Assembly: GCF_052113205.1 (NCBI RefSeq) | Contig: NZ_JBFRCU010000010.1 | Coordinates: forward strand, 68,161 to 132,160 | Reading direction: 5' to 3' | Source of the DNA: Inquilinus sp052113205 | GTDB lineage: Bacteria; Pseudomonadota; Alphaproteobacteria; DSM-16000; Inquilinaceae | DNA length: 64,000 bases | In this document: in pieces, positions 55,879-64,000 of the stretch | Position numbering within the stretch: position 1 is the stretch's first letter | Layout of the letters: each line of letters opens with the position of its first letter | Program-made: the position numbers and the translations under genes | Notes under the pieces: model-generated | Databases searched by the model: none | The model's input: the letters and a program-made list of their open reading frames with translations, nothing else | What the model was told of the DNA's origin: nothing

Positions 55879-58800
55879 TCCGCGACGGGGGAGAGGGGCC
55901 GCTGCCGCCTGGATCCCAGGCCGGCGATCAGGGCGTAGAGGAAGGGCACGAACAGAAGTGTGGTCAGGGTGCCGGCGCTGACGCCGCCGATCACGGCCCG
56001 GGCCAGGGCAGCGTTCTGCTCCTCGCCGGGGCCGCCGATCGCCATCGGCAGCATGCCGACGACCATGGCCGCCGCAGTCATCAGCACCGGCCGCAGCCGG
56101 GTGACGCCCGCGGAAAGCGCGGCCTCGAAGGGCGGGTGCCCGGCCCGGCTCTGATCGCGGGCGAAGGTGACCAGCAGGATCGAGTTCGCCGAGGCCACGC
56201 CCACCGCCATGATCGCGCCCATCAGCGACGGCACGCTCAAACTGGTGCCGGTCACGAACAGCATCAGGATGATGCCGCTCATGGCGCCGGGCAGGGCCAG
56301 CAGCACCGCCAGCGGGTCGCGGAAGCTCTGATAGTTCACCACCATCAACAGGTACACGGCTATGGCGGCGAAGGTCAGGCCGAGGCCGAGATCCCGGAAG
56401 GCGGAGTCCATGCTGCTGATCTGGCCGCGGATCGCGATGGTGTTGCCGGGCTGCAGGGTCTTCTGCGCATCGCCGACCATGGACCGGATCTGGGTTGCCA
56501 CTCGGCCGAGGTCCTTCGCGTCGACGCTGGCGTAGACGTCGTAGACCTCCTGGATGTTGCTTTGGTTGAACACCGACTGCACCCCGGCGCGGTGCGGCGC
56601 CGCGATGTTGCCCAGCAAGTTCGGCACCACGCCGCCATCCGCGGTGGTGGCGGCGCCGATCGGCGTGTTGTTCAGGTCGTTCAGGCTGGCGACGCGGTAC
56701 TCCGGCGTCTGGACGGCGAGGTAGTAGGCGATGCCCGTCGTCGGGTCGGTCCAGAAGTTCGGCTGCACCTGGGTCGACGAGCTGAGGCTGATGTTCACGT
56801 CATTGGCCACCTGGGTCATGTTCAGCCCCAGCTGCTGCGCCCGGGTGCGGTCGACCGTGTAGTCGAGCTCCGGCGCCTTCAGTTCCTGCTGCACATGCAC
56901 GTCGACCAGGCCGGGGATGGCGGCCAGCCGGTCGCGCAGCGTCTGGGCCATGGCCTGGTTGCCGGCGACGTTGCGGCCGGCGATCTGCACGTCGATCTGG
57001 CTCGGCACGCCGAAGTTCAGCACCTGGGTGACGATGTCCGACGGCTGGACGTAGAACAGCGCATCCGGGAACTGGACCGGCAGCTGGCGCCGCAGCGCCT
57101 GGACGTACTGCTCGGTCGGCCGGTGGCCGGGGTTGAGCTGGAGCTGGATCACGCCGTCATTGGGGCCGATCTCGGTGCCGTCGGTGAAGGCCAGGTTGTA
57201 GGAGCGCTGCGGCAGGCCGATGTTGTCGATCACCAGGCCGAGATCCTGCTGCGGGATCTGCCCCCGGATCACGTCCTCGATCCGGCTGAACTCCTCGGCG
57301 GCGGTCTCGATCCGGGTGCGTGGCGGCAGGCGGACGTGCAACTGGATCATGCCGGCGTCGACCGCGGGGAAGAAATCGTGCCCCAGCATGGTGAACAGCC
57401 CGCCGGCGCCCGCCAGCACCGCCAGCGCGACGCCCAGCGTGATCGCGCGGCGGCGGATGATGNCGGCCAGCAGCCAGGCGTAGAACTCGCGGAACCGGTT
57501 GAACTGGCGGTCGAAGGCCGCATGGGCGCGGGACAGCGCCGTGGTCTTGCCGGCCTCGCGCCGGCTGTGCTCGCCGCGCAGCAGCAGCCGGATGATGATC
57601 GGCGTCAGCGTGCGCGACAGGCCGTAGGAGGCGATCATGGCGAAGACCACGGCCAAGGCCAGCGGCGTGAAGATGTAGCGGATCGCGCCCTGCATGAAGA
57701 ACACGGCAACGAAGACGCAGCAGATCGCAGAGGTCGAGATCAGGGTCGGCAGGGCGATGCCGGCCGCGCCCTCCAGCACCGCGTCGTCGAAGGGCCTTCG
57801 CTCCTCCAGCATGCGGTAGGTGTTCTCGATCGTCACCGTGCTGTCGTCGACCAGGATGCCGACCGCCAGCGCCATGCCGCCGAGTGTCATGATGTTGAGC
57901 GTTTCGCCGAGCGCCGACAGCACCGCGATCGAGGTCAGGATCGACAGCGGGATCGACACCATGACGACGATGGTCGCCCGCCAGGACCCGAGGAAGATGA
58001 GGATCATCAGCGCGGTCAGGCCAGCCGCGATGGCGCCTTCCCGCAGCACGCTGTCGATCGAATCCTGGACGAAGGTCGACTGATCGAACAGCAGGCCGAT
58101 CTTGAGGCCGGGCGGCGCCGCCGCCTGAATCGCCGGCAGCGCGGCCTTGACCCGGTTGACGACGTCGAGCGTCGAGGCATCGCCATTCTTGATGATGGTC
58201 AGCAGCACGGAGCGCTGGCCGTTGGCCCGGACGATGTTCGACTGCACCTGCCAGCCGTTGTGGACATGCGCCACATCATGCAGGAACACCGTCGTGGCGC
58301 CGGTCTGGCGGATCGGCACATCCTCGAGCGCGTCCAGCGTCGGCGCCATGCCGTTCAGATGGACGATGAACTGCTGGGTGCCCAGCTTGGCGTCGCCCGC
58401 GGGCAGCGTCAGCGACTGGGCATTGACTGCGTTGACCACGTCCGCAGGGGTAATGCCATAGGCGCGCAGCTTGTCGGGGTCGAGATCGACCATGATCTCG
58501 CGATAACGGCCACCGGACGGTGTCGGCAGGGTGATGCCGGGGATCGGCGCCAGGGCCTGGCGCATCTGATACAGGCCGTAATCGTAGAGCTGCTGCTCGT
58601 TCAGCGTGTCCGAGGTCAGGCTGAGCTGCAGCACCGGCACGCTGGTGGCGTTGAACTGCACCACGACCGGCGGCTGGATGCCGGTCGGCATCAACGCCCT
58701 TGCGGTGTTCGTCGCCGACACGATCTGGCTGATCGCCAGATCGATGTTCACGTTCGGCTGAAAATAGATCTTGGTGACGGAGAGACCTTCCAGTGTCTGG

Positions 58801-59102
58801 CTCTCCATGTTGCGGATATTGCTGACGTTCGAGCTGATGTAATATTCGCCGTAGGTGGTGACGCGCTGCTCCATCTCCTGCGGTGTCAGGCCGGTGTACT
58901 GCCAGATCACCGTCACCACCGGCACGTTGACGGATGGCAGCACGTCGCGGGGCGTCACGACAATGGCGCTGATGCCGAGAAGCAGGGCCAGGAGGGCTAT
59001 GACGTAGAAGGTGTAGGGATAGCGCAGGGCGAAGCGGACGATACCCACGGCCAGGAATCCTCGGATCGAGCTGCGGTGCCGCGGCACCAGCAGGAAGGGC
59101 AA
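55875..59102 (-). CDS. RND efflux transporter permease (AcrB/MdtB type)
   Basis: A 1075-residue inner-membrane proton-driven exporter. It has the two six-helix halves of the family, with the proton-relay aspartates in helix 4 (GGMALAVGILVDDSTVTIEN), the preceding VSIPLSILTSIAVLSALGE, and the second-half segment LMGAIMAVGVASANSILLVT with the SLMGAI-type motif. The N-terminus IVRFALRYPYTFYVIALLAL and PSVNVPVVTVIWQYTGLTPQ are typical. The second half lacks the usual acid in 'V-A-S-A-N', as many members do. Substrate cannot be predicted. The first in-frame ATG at 59102 is used; later starts near residue 20 are possible. Confidence 0.93.
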   Translation of the reverse strand: MPFLLVPRHRSSIRGFLAVGIVRFALRYPYTFYVIALLALLLGISAIVVTPRDVLPSVNVPVVTVIWQYTGLTPQEMEQRVTTYGEYYISSNVSNIRNMESQTLEGLSVTKIYFQPNVNIDLAISQIVSATNTARALMPTGIQPPVVVQFNATSVPVLQLSLTSDTLNEQQLYDYGLYQMRQALAPIPGITLPTPSGGRYREIMVDLDPDKLRAYGITPADVVNAVNAQSLTLPAGDAKLGTQQFIVHLNGMAPTLDALEDVPIRQTGATTVFLHDVAHVHNGWQVQSNIVRANGQRSVLLTIIKNGDASTLDVVNRVKAALPAIQAAAPPGLKIGLLFDQSTFVQDSIDSVLREGAIAAGLTALMILIFLGSWRATIVVMVSIPLSILTSIAVLSALGETLNIMTLGGMALAVGILVDDSTVTIENTYRMLEERRPFDDAVLEGAAGIALPTLISTSAICCVFVAVFFMQGAIRYIFTPLALAVVFAMIASYGLSRTLTPIIIRLLLRGEHSRREAGKTTALSRAHAAFDRQFNRFREFYAWLLAXIIRRRAITLGVALAVLAGAGGLFTMLGHDFFPAVDAGMIQLHVRLPPRTRIETAAEEFSRIEDVIRGQIPQQDLGLVIDNIGLPQRSYNLAFTDGTEIGPNDGVIQLQLNPGHRPTEQYVQALRRQLPVQFPDALFYVQPSDIVTQVLNFGVPSQIDVQIAGRNVAGNQAMAQTLRDRLAAIPGLVDVHVQQELKAPELDYTVDRTRAQQLGLNMTQVANDVNISLSSSTQVQPNFWTDPTTGIAYYLAVQTPEYRVASLNDLNNTPIGAATTADGGVVPNLLGNIAAPHRAGVQSVFNQSNIQEVYDVYASVDAKDLGRVATQIRSMVGDAQKTLQPGNTIAIRGQISSMDSAFRDLGLGLTFAAIAVYLLMVVNYQSFRDPLAVLLALPGAMSGIILMLFVTGTSLSVPSLMGAIMAVGVASANSILLVTFARDQSRAGHPPFEAALSAGVTRLRPVLMTAAAMVVGMLPMAIGGPGEEQNAALARAVIGGVSAGTLTTLLFVPFLYALIAGLGSRRQRPLSPVAE

Positions 59103-59710
59103 CGCGGCCGGGATGGTCGCGCTGGGCTCGAAACCCGCTGCCGCCCTGCCGGCACCGATCGATCGGCGGCGTGCTGTCCGGTCATGCCGGCACAGCTGTG
59201 CCGACCTCCGGTCAAACGAGGCGAAGCGAATTCGTGATGGTGCCTTGGGCGTTGGTCACCCGTGCCGGGCCCGGCACGTCCGCGGGCATCGGAGCCAGCT
59301 CNCCCTTCCGGAACTGGTCGGTGCCGCTGCGGCTGTGACCTTGCTCATATGTGGTGCCTCGGTTCGCCCGTCCCTGTGTTTTTGTCCATTCAGCCATGCG
59401 GAAGATCATCATGGACCTCGGGCGGAAGCTTGGCGGGAAGTATTCGTCGCTAAGCTGGTAAGACGAGAGCGGAGACATCGTCCAAGCGGAGGCGTCGGCA
59501 CCGCAACCGCCGGGTCAGCCGCGCCGTGCCGGGCTGACCTCCGGCTGCGCCGGACCAGCTTCTCGGCGCCCTTGTCGGCTGCGAGGACTCCAAAGATGCG
59601 AGCATCGGAAATCAGCAGAAGCGCTCGATCTTCGACTGATCCCAGCGGCGCAACATCGCACTGCCCACGGATGCATTGGAAGCGGGTCGAGCGGTGCAAA
59701 TATAGCAGAC
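59103..59710. other. Stretch without a confident gene
   Basis: These 608 bp between the RND permease start and a small exported protein show no supported gene. An 88-codon open frame on the minus strand (59212-59478) ends in PGPARVTNAQGTITNSLRLV, which has protein-like composition, but its N-terminal half looks random and it contains an N at 59302. The promoter of the RND operon should lie near 59110-59200. Confidence 0.4.
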
Positions 59711-60001
59711 ATGAACACATGGATCCGTCTGGCGCTGGCCGCCAGCCTGACCATTGCGACCGCACCGGCCGCCATGGCGCAATGCATCGTCAGCCAGAAT
59801 GCCGTCGGCACGTCCTGCGCCGACGGTATCGGTTCGCGGCCGCTCGTCGGTCACTCCACGCGGCCGCATATGAGGATCACGCCGCCGCCGCAGCCGGCGC
59901 CATTTCGGGCGACTCCGATCCCGGCCCCGCGCCAGGCGCAAACCATGGGGGCGCCGAACACCTCGCTGATGCCGAATACGTCGCTGCCAGGTGGCCTGTA
60001 A
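59711..60001 (+). CDS. Small exported proline-rich protein
   Basis: A 96-residue candidate with a clear signal peptide (IRLALAASLTIATAPAAMAQ, predicted cut after AMA). The mature part holds two cysteines (CIVSQNAVGTSC) and then a Pro-rich, low-complexity tail (ITPPPQPAPFRATPIPAPRQ; NTSLMPNTSLPGG). No family is recognised. It lies upstream of an RTX remnant in the same direction. The signal peptide is the main evidence that it is real. Confidence 0.55.
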   Translation: MNTWIRLALAASLTIATAPAAMAQCIVSQNAVGTSCADGIGSRPLVGHSTRPHMRITPPPQPAPFRATPIPAPRQAQTMGAPNTSLMPNTSLPGGL

Positions 60002-60004
60002 CGC

Positions 60005-60082
60005 GTTCGCGGCGGCGTATCCGACCTCCATATCGTGCTGAACGGCACCGTCGGCCTCGTCGTCGCCGATTTCATTCTGTAG
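60005..60082 (+). pseudogene. Remnant of an RTX protein C-terminus
   Basis: The frame reads GGVSDLHIVLNGTVGLVVAD, then FIL and a stop at 60080-60082. This matches the last residues of the RTX protein at 51677-54136 (GDGVSDFHIQLTGAVGLVAA, then DFVL). Nothing of the upstream RTX gene remains. Together with the binding-protein remnant at 54152 it suggests a former second copy of the binding-protein/RTX pair. Confidence 0.75.
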
Positions 60083-60160
60083 CGCCTCGCCTCCGTNCGA
60101 CCGGCACATCTGGCTCATCCTGGAAGGGGCAGCATAGCTGGCTGGGTGTCCGGGTCGGAG

Positions 60161-61648
60161 CTAAAGCAAAAAATCCGCCGCGGTCAGAGTGTGGTCGGAA
60201 TAGACCGTGATGATCGAATCCTGGGTCTTATCGCCGCTAACGTCGAGATAGACGCCCTGTCGGCCGTCGCCGAAATCGACCACCCGCAGCTCGCCCGCCG
60301 TACCGGTGAAGCCGCCGGTGCCGAAGGTGAAGGCGGTGTCGCCATTGGCCGCGCTGCCGTCGGCGTCGATGCCGGAGAGGTCGATCCGGTCGCCGGTGGT
60401 GAAATCCGTGATCGCGTCCTTGCCCGACGCGGCCACGGTGCTGTCGGCAATGGCGCTGTAGACGAAGATGTCGTTGCCGGCGCCGCCCTTGAGCGTGTCG
60501 GCTCCGGCCCCGCCGGCGATCACATCGTTTCCGGCGCCGCCCCAGAGGGTGTTGTTGCCGGCGTCGCCGCCCAGATTGTCGGCGAAGGCGGAGCCGACCA
60601 CCTGCTCGACCCCGGTCAGCGCGTCGCCCTCGGCGTCGCCGCCGAAGCCCGTACCGGCCTGGAGGCTGATGGTCACGGCTCCGGCAGAACCGCTGTAGGA
60701 CGCGGTGTCGACGCCGGCCCCGCCGGCGATGATGTCGGCCCCAGCCCCGGCCTCGATGGTGTCGTTGCCATCGCCGCCATCGATCCGATCGTTGCCCGCC
60801 CCGCCGACGAGCCGGTCGTCGCCGGCGCCGCCATCGAGCACATTGGCACCCGTGCTGCCGGTGAGGCGGTCGCCGAAGGCGGAGCCGGTGAGGGACTCGA
60901 TCAACTGCAGCGTGTCGCCTTCAGCATCTCCGCCGACACCGGTGCCGGCCGCGAGATTGACCGTCACGGCCGCGGTGGAGAGGTTGTAATCGGCGAGGTC
61001 GGTGCCGACCCCACCATTGAGGGCGTCGGCACCGGTGCCGCCGACGAGCTGGTCGTCGCCGTCCGACCCGTTCAGGGCATCATTGCCGGCATCGCCGGCG
61101 AGACGGTCGGCGCCGGCGCCGGCATTGACGAGGTCGTCGCCCCCTGCGGCCGACAGGACATCGTCGCCGTCCCAGCCCCAGAGCTGGTTGTTGCCCGCGT
61201 CGCCCCGCAGCACGTCGGCGAAGTTGCTGCCGTTGAGATACTCAATGCCCGAATACATGTCCCCGGCGGCATGGCCGCCGATCCCGGCAGCGCCGGATTC
61301 GAGGTCGATGGTCACGCCAGCCGGCGAGTCGAAGTAATCGACGAAATCGTTGCCGCTGCCGCCATTGAGCATGTCGGCACCGACGCCGCCGTTGAGGGTG
61401 TCATTACCGTCATCGCCGTTAAGGGTATCGTTGCCCTCCCCGCCGCCGAGAACGTCCTGGTCCGCCCCACCGTGAAGAGCATCGTCCCCGGCATCTCCGG
61501 TGACGAGGTCGTCCCCGTCGTCGCCATTGACCGTGTCATTGCCGCCGGCGCCATTGAGCACATCGTTGCCGCCCAGCCCGCTGACCGTGTCGGCATCGGC
61601 CGTGCCGGGGTAGAAATCGGCACCCGCAGTGCCGGTGAAATTCGCCAT
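60161..61648 (-). CDS. RTX calcium-binding repeat protein
   Basis: A 495-residue protein made almost wholly of RTX nonapeptide blocks (GGNDVLNGAGGNDTVNGDDG, GGAGNDRIDGGDGNDTI), separated by about 90-residue units with 'V.DY..S...VTVNLAAGTG.GGDAEGDTL' segments. The last 110 residues are the serralysin-type C-terminal domain (GNDIFVYSAIADSTVAASGK, ITDFTTGDRIDLSGIDADG) ending TAADFLL, the type I secretion signal region. There is no N-terminal signal peptide and no catalytic domain, so a structural surface or matrix role is plausible. It is related to, but not a recent copy of, the RTX protein at 51677. Confidence 0.88.
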   Translation of the reverse strand: MANFTGTAGADFYPGTADADTVSGLGGNDVLNGAGGNDTVNGDDGDDLVTGDAGDDALHGGADQDVLGGGEGNDTLNGDDGNDTLNGGVGADMLNGGSGNDFVDYFDSPAGVTIDLESGAAGIGGHAAGDMYSGIEYLNGSNFADVLRGDAGNNQLWGWDGDDVLSAAGGDDLVNAGAGADRLAGDAGNDALNGSDGDDQLVGGTGADALNGGVGTDLADYNLSTAAVTVNLAAGTGVGGDAEGDTLQLIESLTGSAFGDRLTGSTGANVLDGGAGDDRLVGGAGNDRIDGGDGNDTIEAGAGADIIAGGAGVDTASYSGSAGAVTISLQAGTGFGGDAEGDALTGVEQVVGSAFADNLGGDAGNNTLWGGAGNDVIAGGAGADTLKGGAGNDIFVYSAIADSTVAASGKDAITDFTTGDRIDLSGIDADGSAANGDTAFTFGTGGFTGTAGELRVVDFGDGRQGVYLDVSGDKTQDSIITVYSDHTLTAADFLL

Positions 61649-61990
61649 CCTGATGATCTCCGCAACGATTCGCGACCCGCGACGGCGTCACGGGTCTGCA
61701 TGAAATCGGAATGGGGGTGAGATGCTTTGGAGCGCCGGGTGACCGACGCCACCGGCCCAGGCACATCAGCCTGCCGGTCGAGAGCTATGACCTCCGCAGC
61801 AGCATCTCCGGATGAGAGAAAACGCGACCTTGGCACCGGAATCCAGCGGAAATCGCTCCGGCACCGCCTCCGCTGATCGCTCCTAGGAGACGCCTTGTCA
61901 GGCTATTGACAGGCCGGCAGGAGCGAGTCCAGTGTCTGTCCACAAAATGGATAGAACGTCCACAATATGGACAAACTGGAGGAAAGCGTC
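61649..61990. other. Divergent intergenic region
   Basis: No gene is supported in these 342 bp between the divergent RTX and cupin genes. The right end holds a pair of operator-like repeats (61937-61973) and the ribosome-binding sequence GGAGGAAA of the cupin gene. Confidence 0.5.
61937..61973. promoter_or_regulatory. Tandem operator-like repeats upstream of the cupin dioxygenase operon
   Basis: Two 17-bp repeats, TGTCCACAAAATGGATA (61937-61953) and CGTCCACAATATGGACA (61957-61973), lie exactly 20 bp apart, each with dyad symmetry of the form GTCCA-n7-TGGAC. They end 17 bp before the ATG. Symmetry and two-turn spacing suggest cooperative binding of a dimeric repressor; IclR-family sites often look like this, but no regulator gene is in view. 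Confidence 0.65.
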
Positions 61991-62512
61991 ATGCCTGCCG
62001 ACGCCGACACCAAGCGGATGCCCTACCAGTATCCGAACCCGCCCGAGGCACTGCGGGACATCGTCGTGCCCCATGCCGTGCCGCAGGACGAGCGGGTCTG
62101 GGTGCCGCAGGCCGAGAATGTCTGGTTCCGGCCGCTCTGCCTCAACATCTCGAGCGGTTACTGGATGAACCTGCTGCGGGTTCGCAAGGCCGGCGTGCTC
62201 AGCCGCCACCGCCATCCCGGTCCGGTGCACGGCTTCGTGCTGAAGGGCAGTTGGCGCTACCTGGAGCATGATTGGGTCGCCACCGAGGGCAGCTACGTGT
62301 TCGAGCCGCCGGGCGAGACCCACACCCTGGTGGTCGACGAGCATGTCGAGGAGATGATCACCTTTTTCCAGGTCAACGGCGTCATGTACTACGTCGACCC
62401 CTGGGGCAAGCACATCGGCTACGAGGACGTGTTCACCAAGCTGGACATGTGCCGCAAGCACTACACCGAAGTGGGCCTGGGCGTGGATTACGTCGATCAG
62501 TTCCTGCGCTGA
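61991..62512 (+). CDS. 2,4'-dihydroxyacetophenone dioxygenase-family cupin
   Basis: A 173-residue single-domain cupin. The metal-binding residues are evident in LSRHRHPGPVHGFVLKGSWR (first cupin motif with three histidines) and in EPPGETHTLVVD (second motif). Family members cleave carbon-carbon bonds in aromatic ketones with non-heme iron, or act on related acids. It begins an operon with an MFS carrier and an SDR, which points to catabolism of an imported small carbonyl or aromatic compound. The ATG at 61991 follows GGAGGAAAGCGTC; an upstream ATG at 61967 would lie in the repeats and is not preferred. Confidence 0.85.
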   Translation: MPADADTKRMPYQYPNPPEALRDIVVPHAVPQDERVWVPQAENVWFRPLCLNISSGYWMNLLRVRKAGVLSRHRHPGPVHGFVLKGSWRYLEHDWVATEGSYVFEPPGETHTLVVDEHVEEMITFFQVNGVMYYVDPWGKHIGYEDVFTKLDMCRKHYTEVGLGVDYVDQFLR

Positions 62513-62562
62513 TCGCGCCGCCCGAGAAGCCAGAAAATCCCGAGTTCCGAGGAAATCGTCTC

Positions 62563-63864
62563 ATGTCATCCGGCAAGCCGCCGCGGATCCGCCGGATCCA
62601 GTGGATCGCCGTCGCCTTCCTGACCGCGGCCGGCATCGTCAACTATCTCGACCGCAGCACCCTCTCGATCGCCAATCACGACATCTCCGGCGAGCTCGGC
62701 CTGTCCGGCACGCAGATGGGGCTGCTGCTCTCCGCCTTCTCCTGGGCCTATGCCTTCTCGCAGCTGCCGGTCGGGGCGATGCTCGACCGCTTCGGCGCCC
62801 GCATCATGCTCAGCGCCGGCATGTTCTTCTGGTCGCTGGCGCAGCTGGCCGGCGGGCTGGCGCAGTCGCTGGGCCAGCTGATCGGCACCCGGGCCGTGCT
62901 CGGAATCGGCGAGGCGCCGCAATTCCCGGCCGGGGCCAAGGTGATCAGCGAATGGTTCCTGCTGCGCGAGCGCGGCGTGCCGACCGGGATCTTCGTCGCC
63001 TCCTCCTGCATCGGCCCCGCCATCGCGCCGCCGATCCTGACCGCGATCATGCTGGGCTTCGGCTGGCGCCCGATGTTTGTCCTGATGGGCGTGCTGGGCC
63101 TGATCGTCGCCATCGGCTGGTATCTGATCTACCGCAACCGCAGCGAGACGCCGCTGAGCGAGGCCGAACGCTCCTTCCTGGACGATGAACGCCCGGCGCA
63201 GCCCAGGCCGCGGCAGAGCTTCGCCGACTGGGCCGGCCTGTTCGGCAATCTCACCACCTGGGGCATGGTCATCGGCTTCATGGGCGTGGTCTACATGGTC
63301 TGGCTGTACCTGACCTGGCTGCCCGGTTATCTGGAGCATGAGCGGCATCTCAGCATCGCCCGCACCGGCTGGGTGGTGGTCATCCCCTACATCTTCGGCG
63401 CGCTCGGCATGCTGTGCTCCGGCAAGGTGGCGGATGTCCTCCTGGCCCGCGGCGTCGGGGCGATCGCCAGCCGCAAATGGCCCATGGCGGCGGGGCTGGT
63501 CGGCGGCGCGGTCTTCACCCTGCCGGCGGCCTATACGCCGAGCCTGACCCTGGCCGTGGTCTACATCTCGCTGGCCATGTTCTGCATCAACTACGCCAGC
63601 TCGACCGCCTGGATGCTGGTCACCGCCGCGGCGCCGTCGCGCCAGGTGGCATCGCTCGGCAGCATCCAGAATTTCGGCGGCTATTTCGCCGGCTCCTTCG
63701 CGCCGATCGTCACCGGCTTCGTGCTCGACCAGACCGGCTCCTTCGTCAATGCGCTGCTGATCAGCGCCGCCGTCGCCTGCGTCGGCGCGCTGGCGCTGGT
63801 GGTGCTGGTGCGGAAGCCGATCGAGGATCGGGCGGCGGCAACCCCGGAGGGGAGTTTCGCATGA
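62563..63864 (+). CDS. MFS transporter (anion:cation symporter family)
   Basis: A 433-residue twelve-helix major facilitator. The N-terminus (FLTAAGIVNYLDRSTLSIAN) and the loop 2-3 motif (PVGAMLDRFGARIML) are typical of the ACS family, which imports organic anions such as glucarate, hexuronates and phthalate. GEAPQFPAGAKVISEWFLLRERGVPTGIF is the hallmark region after helix 4. It lies 50 bp after the cupin gene and overlaps the SDR gene by 4 bp, so it probably imports the substrate of this pathway. Confidence 0.92.
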   Translation: MSSGKPPRIRRIQWIAVAFLTAAGIVNYLDRSTLSIANHDISGELGLSGTQMGLLLSAFSWAYAFSQLPVGAMLDRFGARIMLSAGMFFWSLAQLAGGLAQSLGQLIGTRAVLGIGEAPQFPAGAKVISEWFLLRERGVPTGIFVASSCIGPAIAPPILTAIMLGFGWRPMFVLMGVLGLIVAIGWYLIYRNRSETPLSEAERSFLDDERPAQPRPRQSFADWAGLFGNLTTWGMVIGFMGVVYMVWLYLTWLPGYLEHERHLSIARTGWVVVIPYIFGALGMLCSGKVADVLLARGVGAIASRKWPMAAGLVGGAVFTLPAAYTPSLTLAVVYISLAMFCINYASSTAWMLVTAAAPSRQVASLGSIQNFGGYFAGSFAPIVTGFVLDQTGSFVNALLISAAVACVGALALVVLVRKPIEDRAAATPEGSFA

Positions 63865-64000
63865 CCTTCCAGCCCGACCTTTTCGCCGGCCGCACGGCGC
63901 TCGTCTCCGGCGGCACCCAGGGCATCGGCGCCGCCATCGCGGCCGAGCTGGCGCGGCTGGGGGCGACCGTGACTGCCGCCGGCTTGGCCCCGGCCGCGGG
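63861..64000 (+). CDS. Short-chain dehydrogenase/reductase, N-terminal part (runs off the window)
   Basis: Only 46 residues are inside the window: MTFQPDLFAGRTALVSGGTQ, then GIGAAIAAELARLGATVTAA. The cofactor motif S-G-G-T-Q-G-I-G (T-G-x3-G-x-G class) identifies an NAD(P)-dependent SDR. The start overlaps the stop of the MFS gene (ATGA). It is the third gene of the cupin-MFS-SDR operon. Confidence 0.88.
   Translation, partial: MTFQPDLFAGRTALVSGGTQGIGAAIAAELARLGATVTAAGLAPAA

Noticed and set aside
59212..59478. Minus-strand 88-codon frame upstream of the RND permease
   Set aside because: No ribosome-binding site or family match; the N-terminal half looks random and an N lies inside. It is mentioned only under the gene-poor stretch.
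60161..61648. Dense short GC-rich repeats in the second RTX gene considered as a CRISPR or satellite
   Set aside because: They translate to regular GGxGxDxLx nonapeptides in one intact frame, so coding explains them.

Overview
The window is high-GC, densely coded chromosomal DNA. It looks like an alphaproteobacterium of the Rhodospirillales/Azospirillales type; an Inquilinus-like genome would fit, but that is inference from gene content and style. Supporting signs are the uvrC-pgsA-molybdopterin cluster, the cycM / kdsB-pheA arrangement, the large set of ABC and tripartite (TctCBA) transporters, RTX proteins and dispersed 88-90 bp palindromic repeats. About sixteen isolated single N calls, all but a few inside genes and none shifting a frame, indicate a draft assembly.

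Layout. 1-9 kb (minus strand): start of an MFS exporter gene, then a repair/lipid/cofactor run uvrC-pgsA-mobB-moeA-moaD-moaE, and a second run uvrB followed by a pteridine-reductase-type SDR. The two runs are separated by a 490-bp AT-rich gap. 9-13 kb: a MarR-SnoaL-membrane protein operon with a clear operator palindrome, a tRNA-dihydrouridine synthase, and a DGPF/YCII protein coupled to an ECF42-type sigma factor. 13-17 kb: an AT-rich island with one orphan beta-rich small protein, then an RTX-tailed extracellular nuclease. 17-22 kb: ethanolamine use (eutB, eutC, permease, AraC regulator) without microcompartment genes. 22-26 kb: an orphan BMP-family binding protein, pxpA and a B12-binding-type radical SAM protein. 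26-29.4 kb: a 1117-residue LysM protein of unknown role. 29.4-37.4 kb: a Yej-type peptide ABC transporter with two substrate-binding proteins. 37.5-40 kb: cycM divergent from kdsB-pheA. 40-46 kb: a broken antitoxin gene, repeats, nudC, tctCBA and an amidase. 46-50 kb: a small protein and a 1136-residue toxin-like protein that share a kinase-like C-terminal region. 50-61.6 kb: a Fur-box-controlled metal-chelate binding protein, two RTX proteins, an RND efflux pair and several gene remnants. 62-64 kb: cupin dioxygenase, MFS transporter and SDR in one catabolic operon behind a pair of operator-like repeats.

Most of the window is ordinary core and nutrient-uptake biology. The parts that deserve attention are three. 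First, the 46.2-50.1 kb locus: a large DUF4781-like protein ends in a minimal kinase-like domain, and the gene just upstream encodes only the C-lobe half of the same domain. Second, the 50.4-60.1 kb region: remnants of the binding-protein gene and of the RTX C-terminus flank the RND genes, which suggests an old tandem duplication that was later disrupted. Third, the AT-rich island at 13.2-13.8 kb with its orphan small protein.
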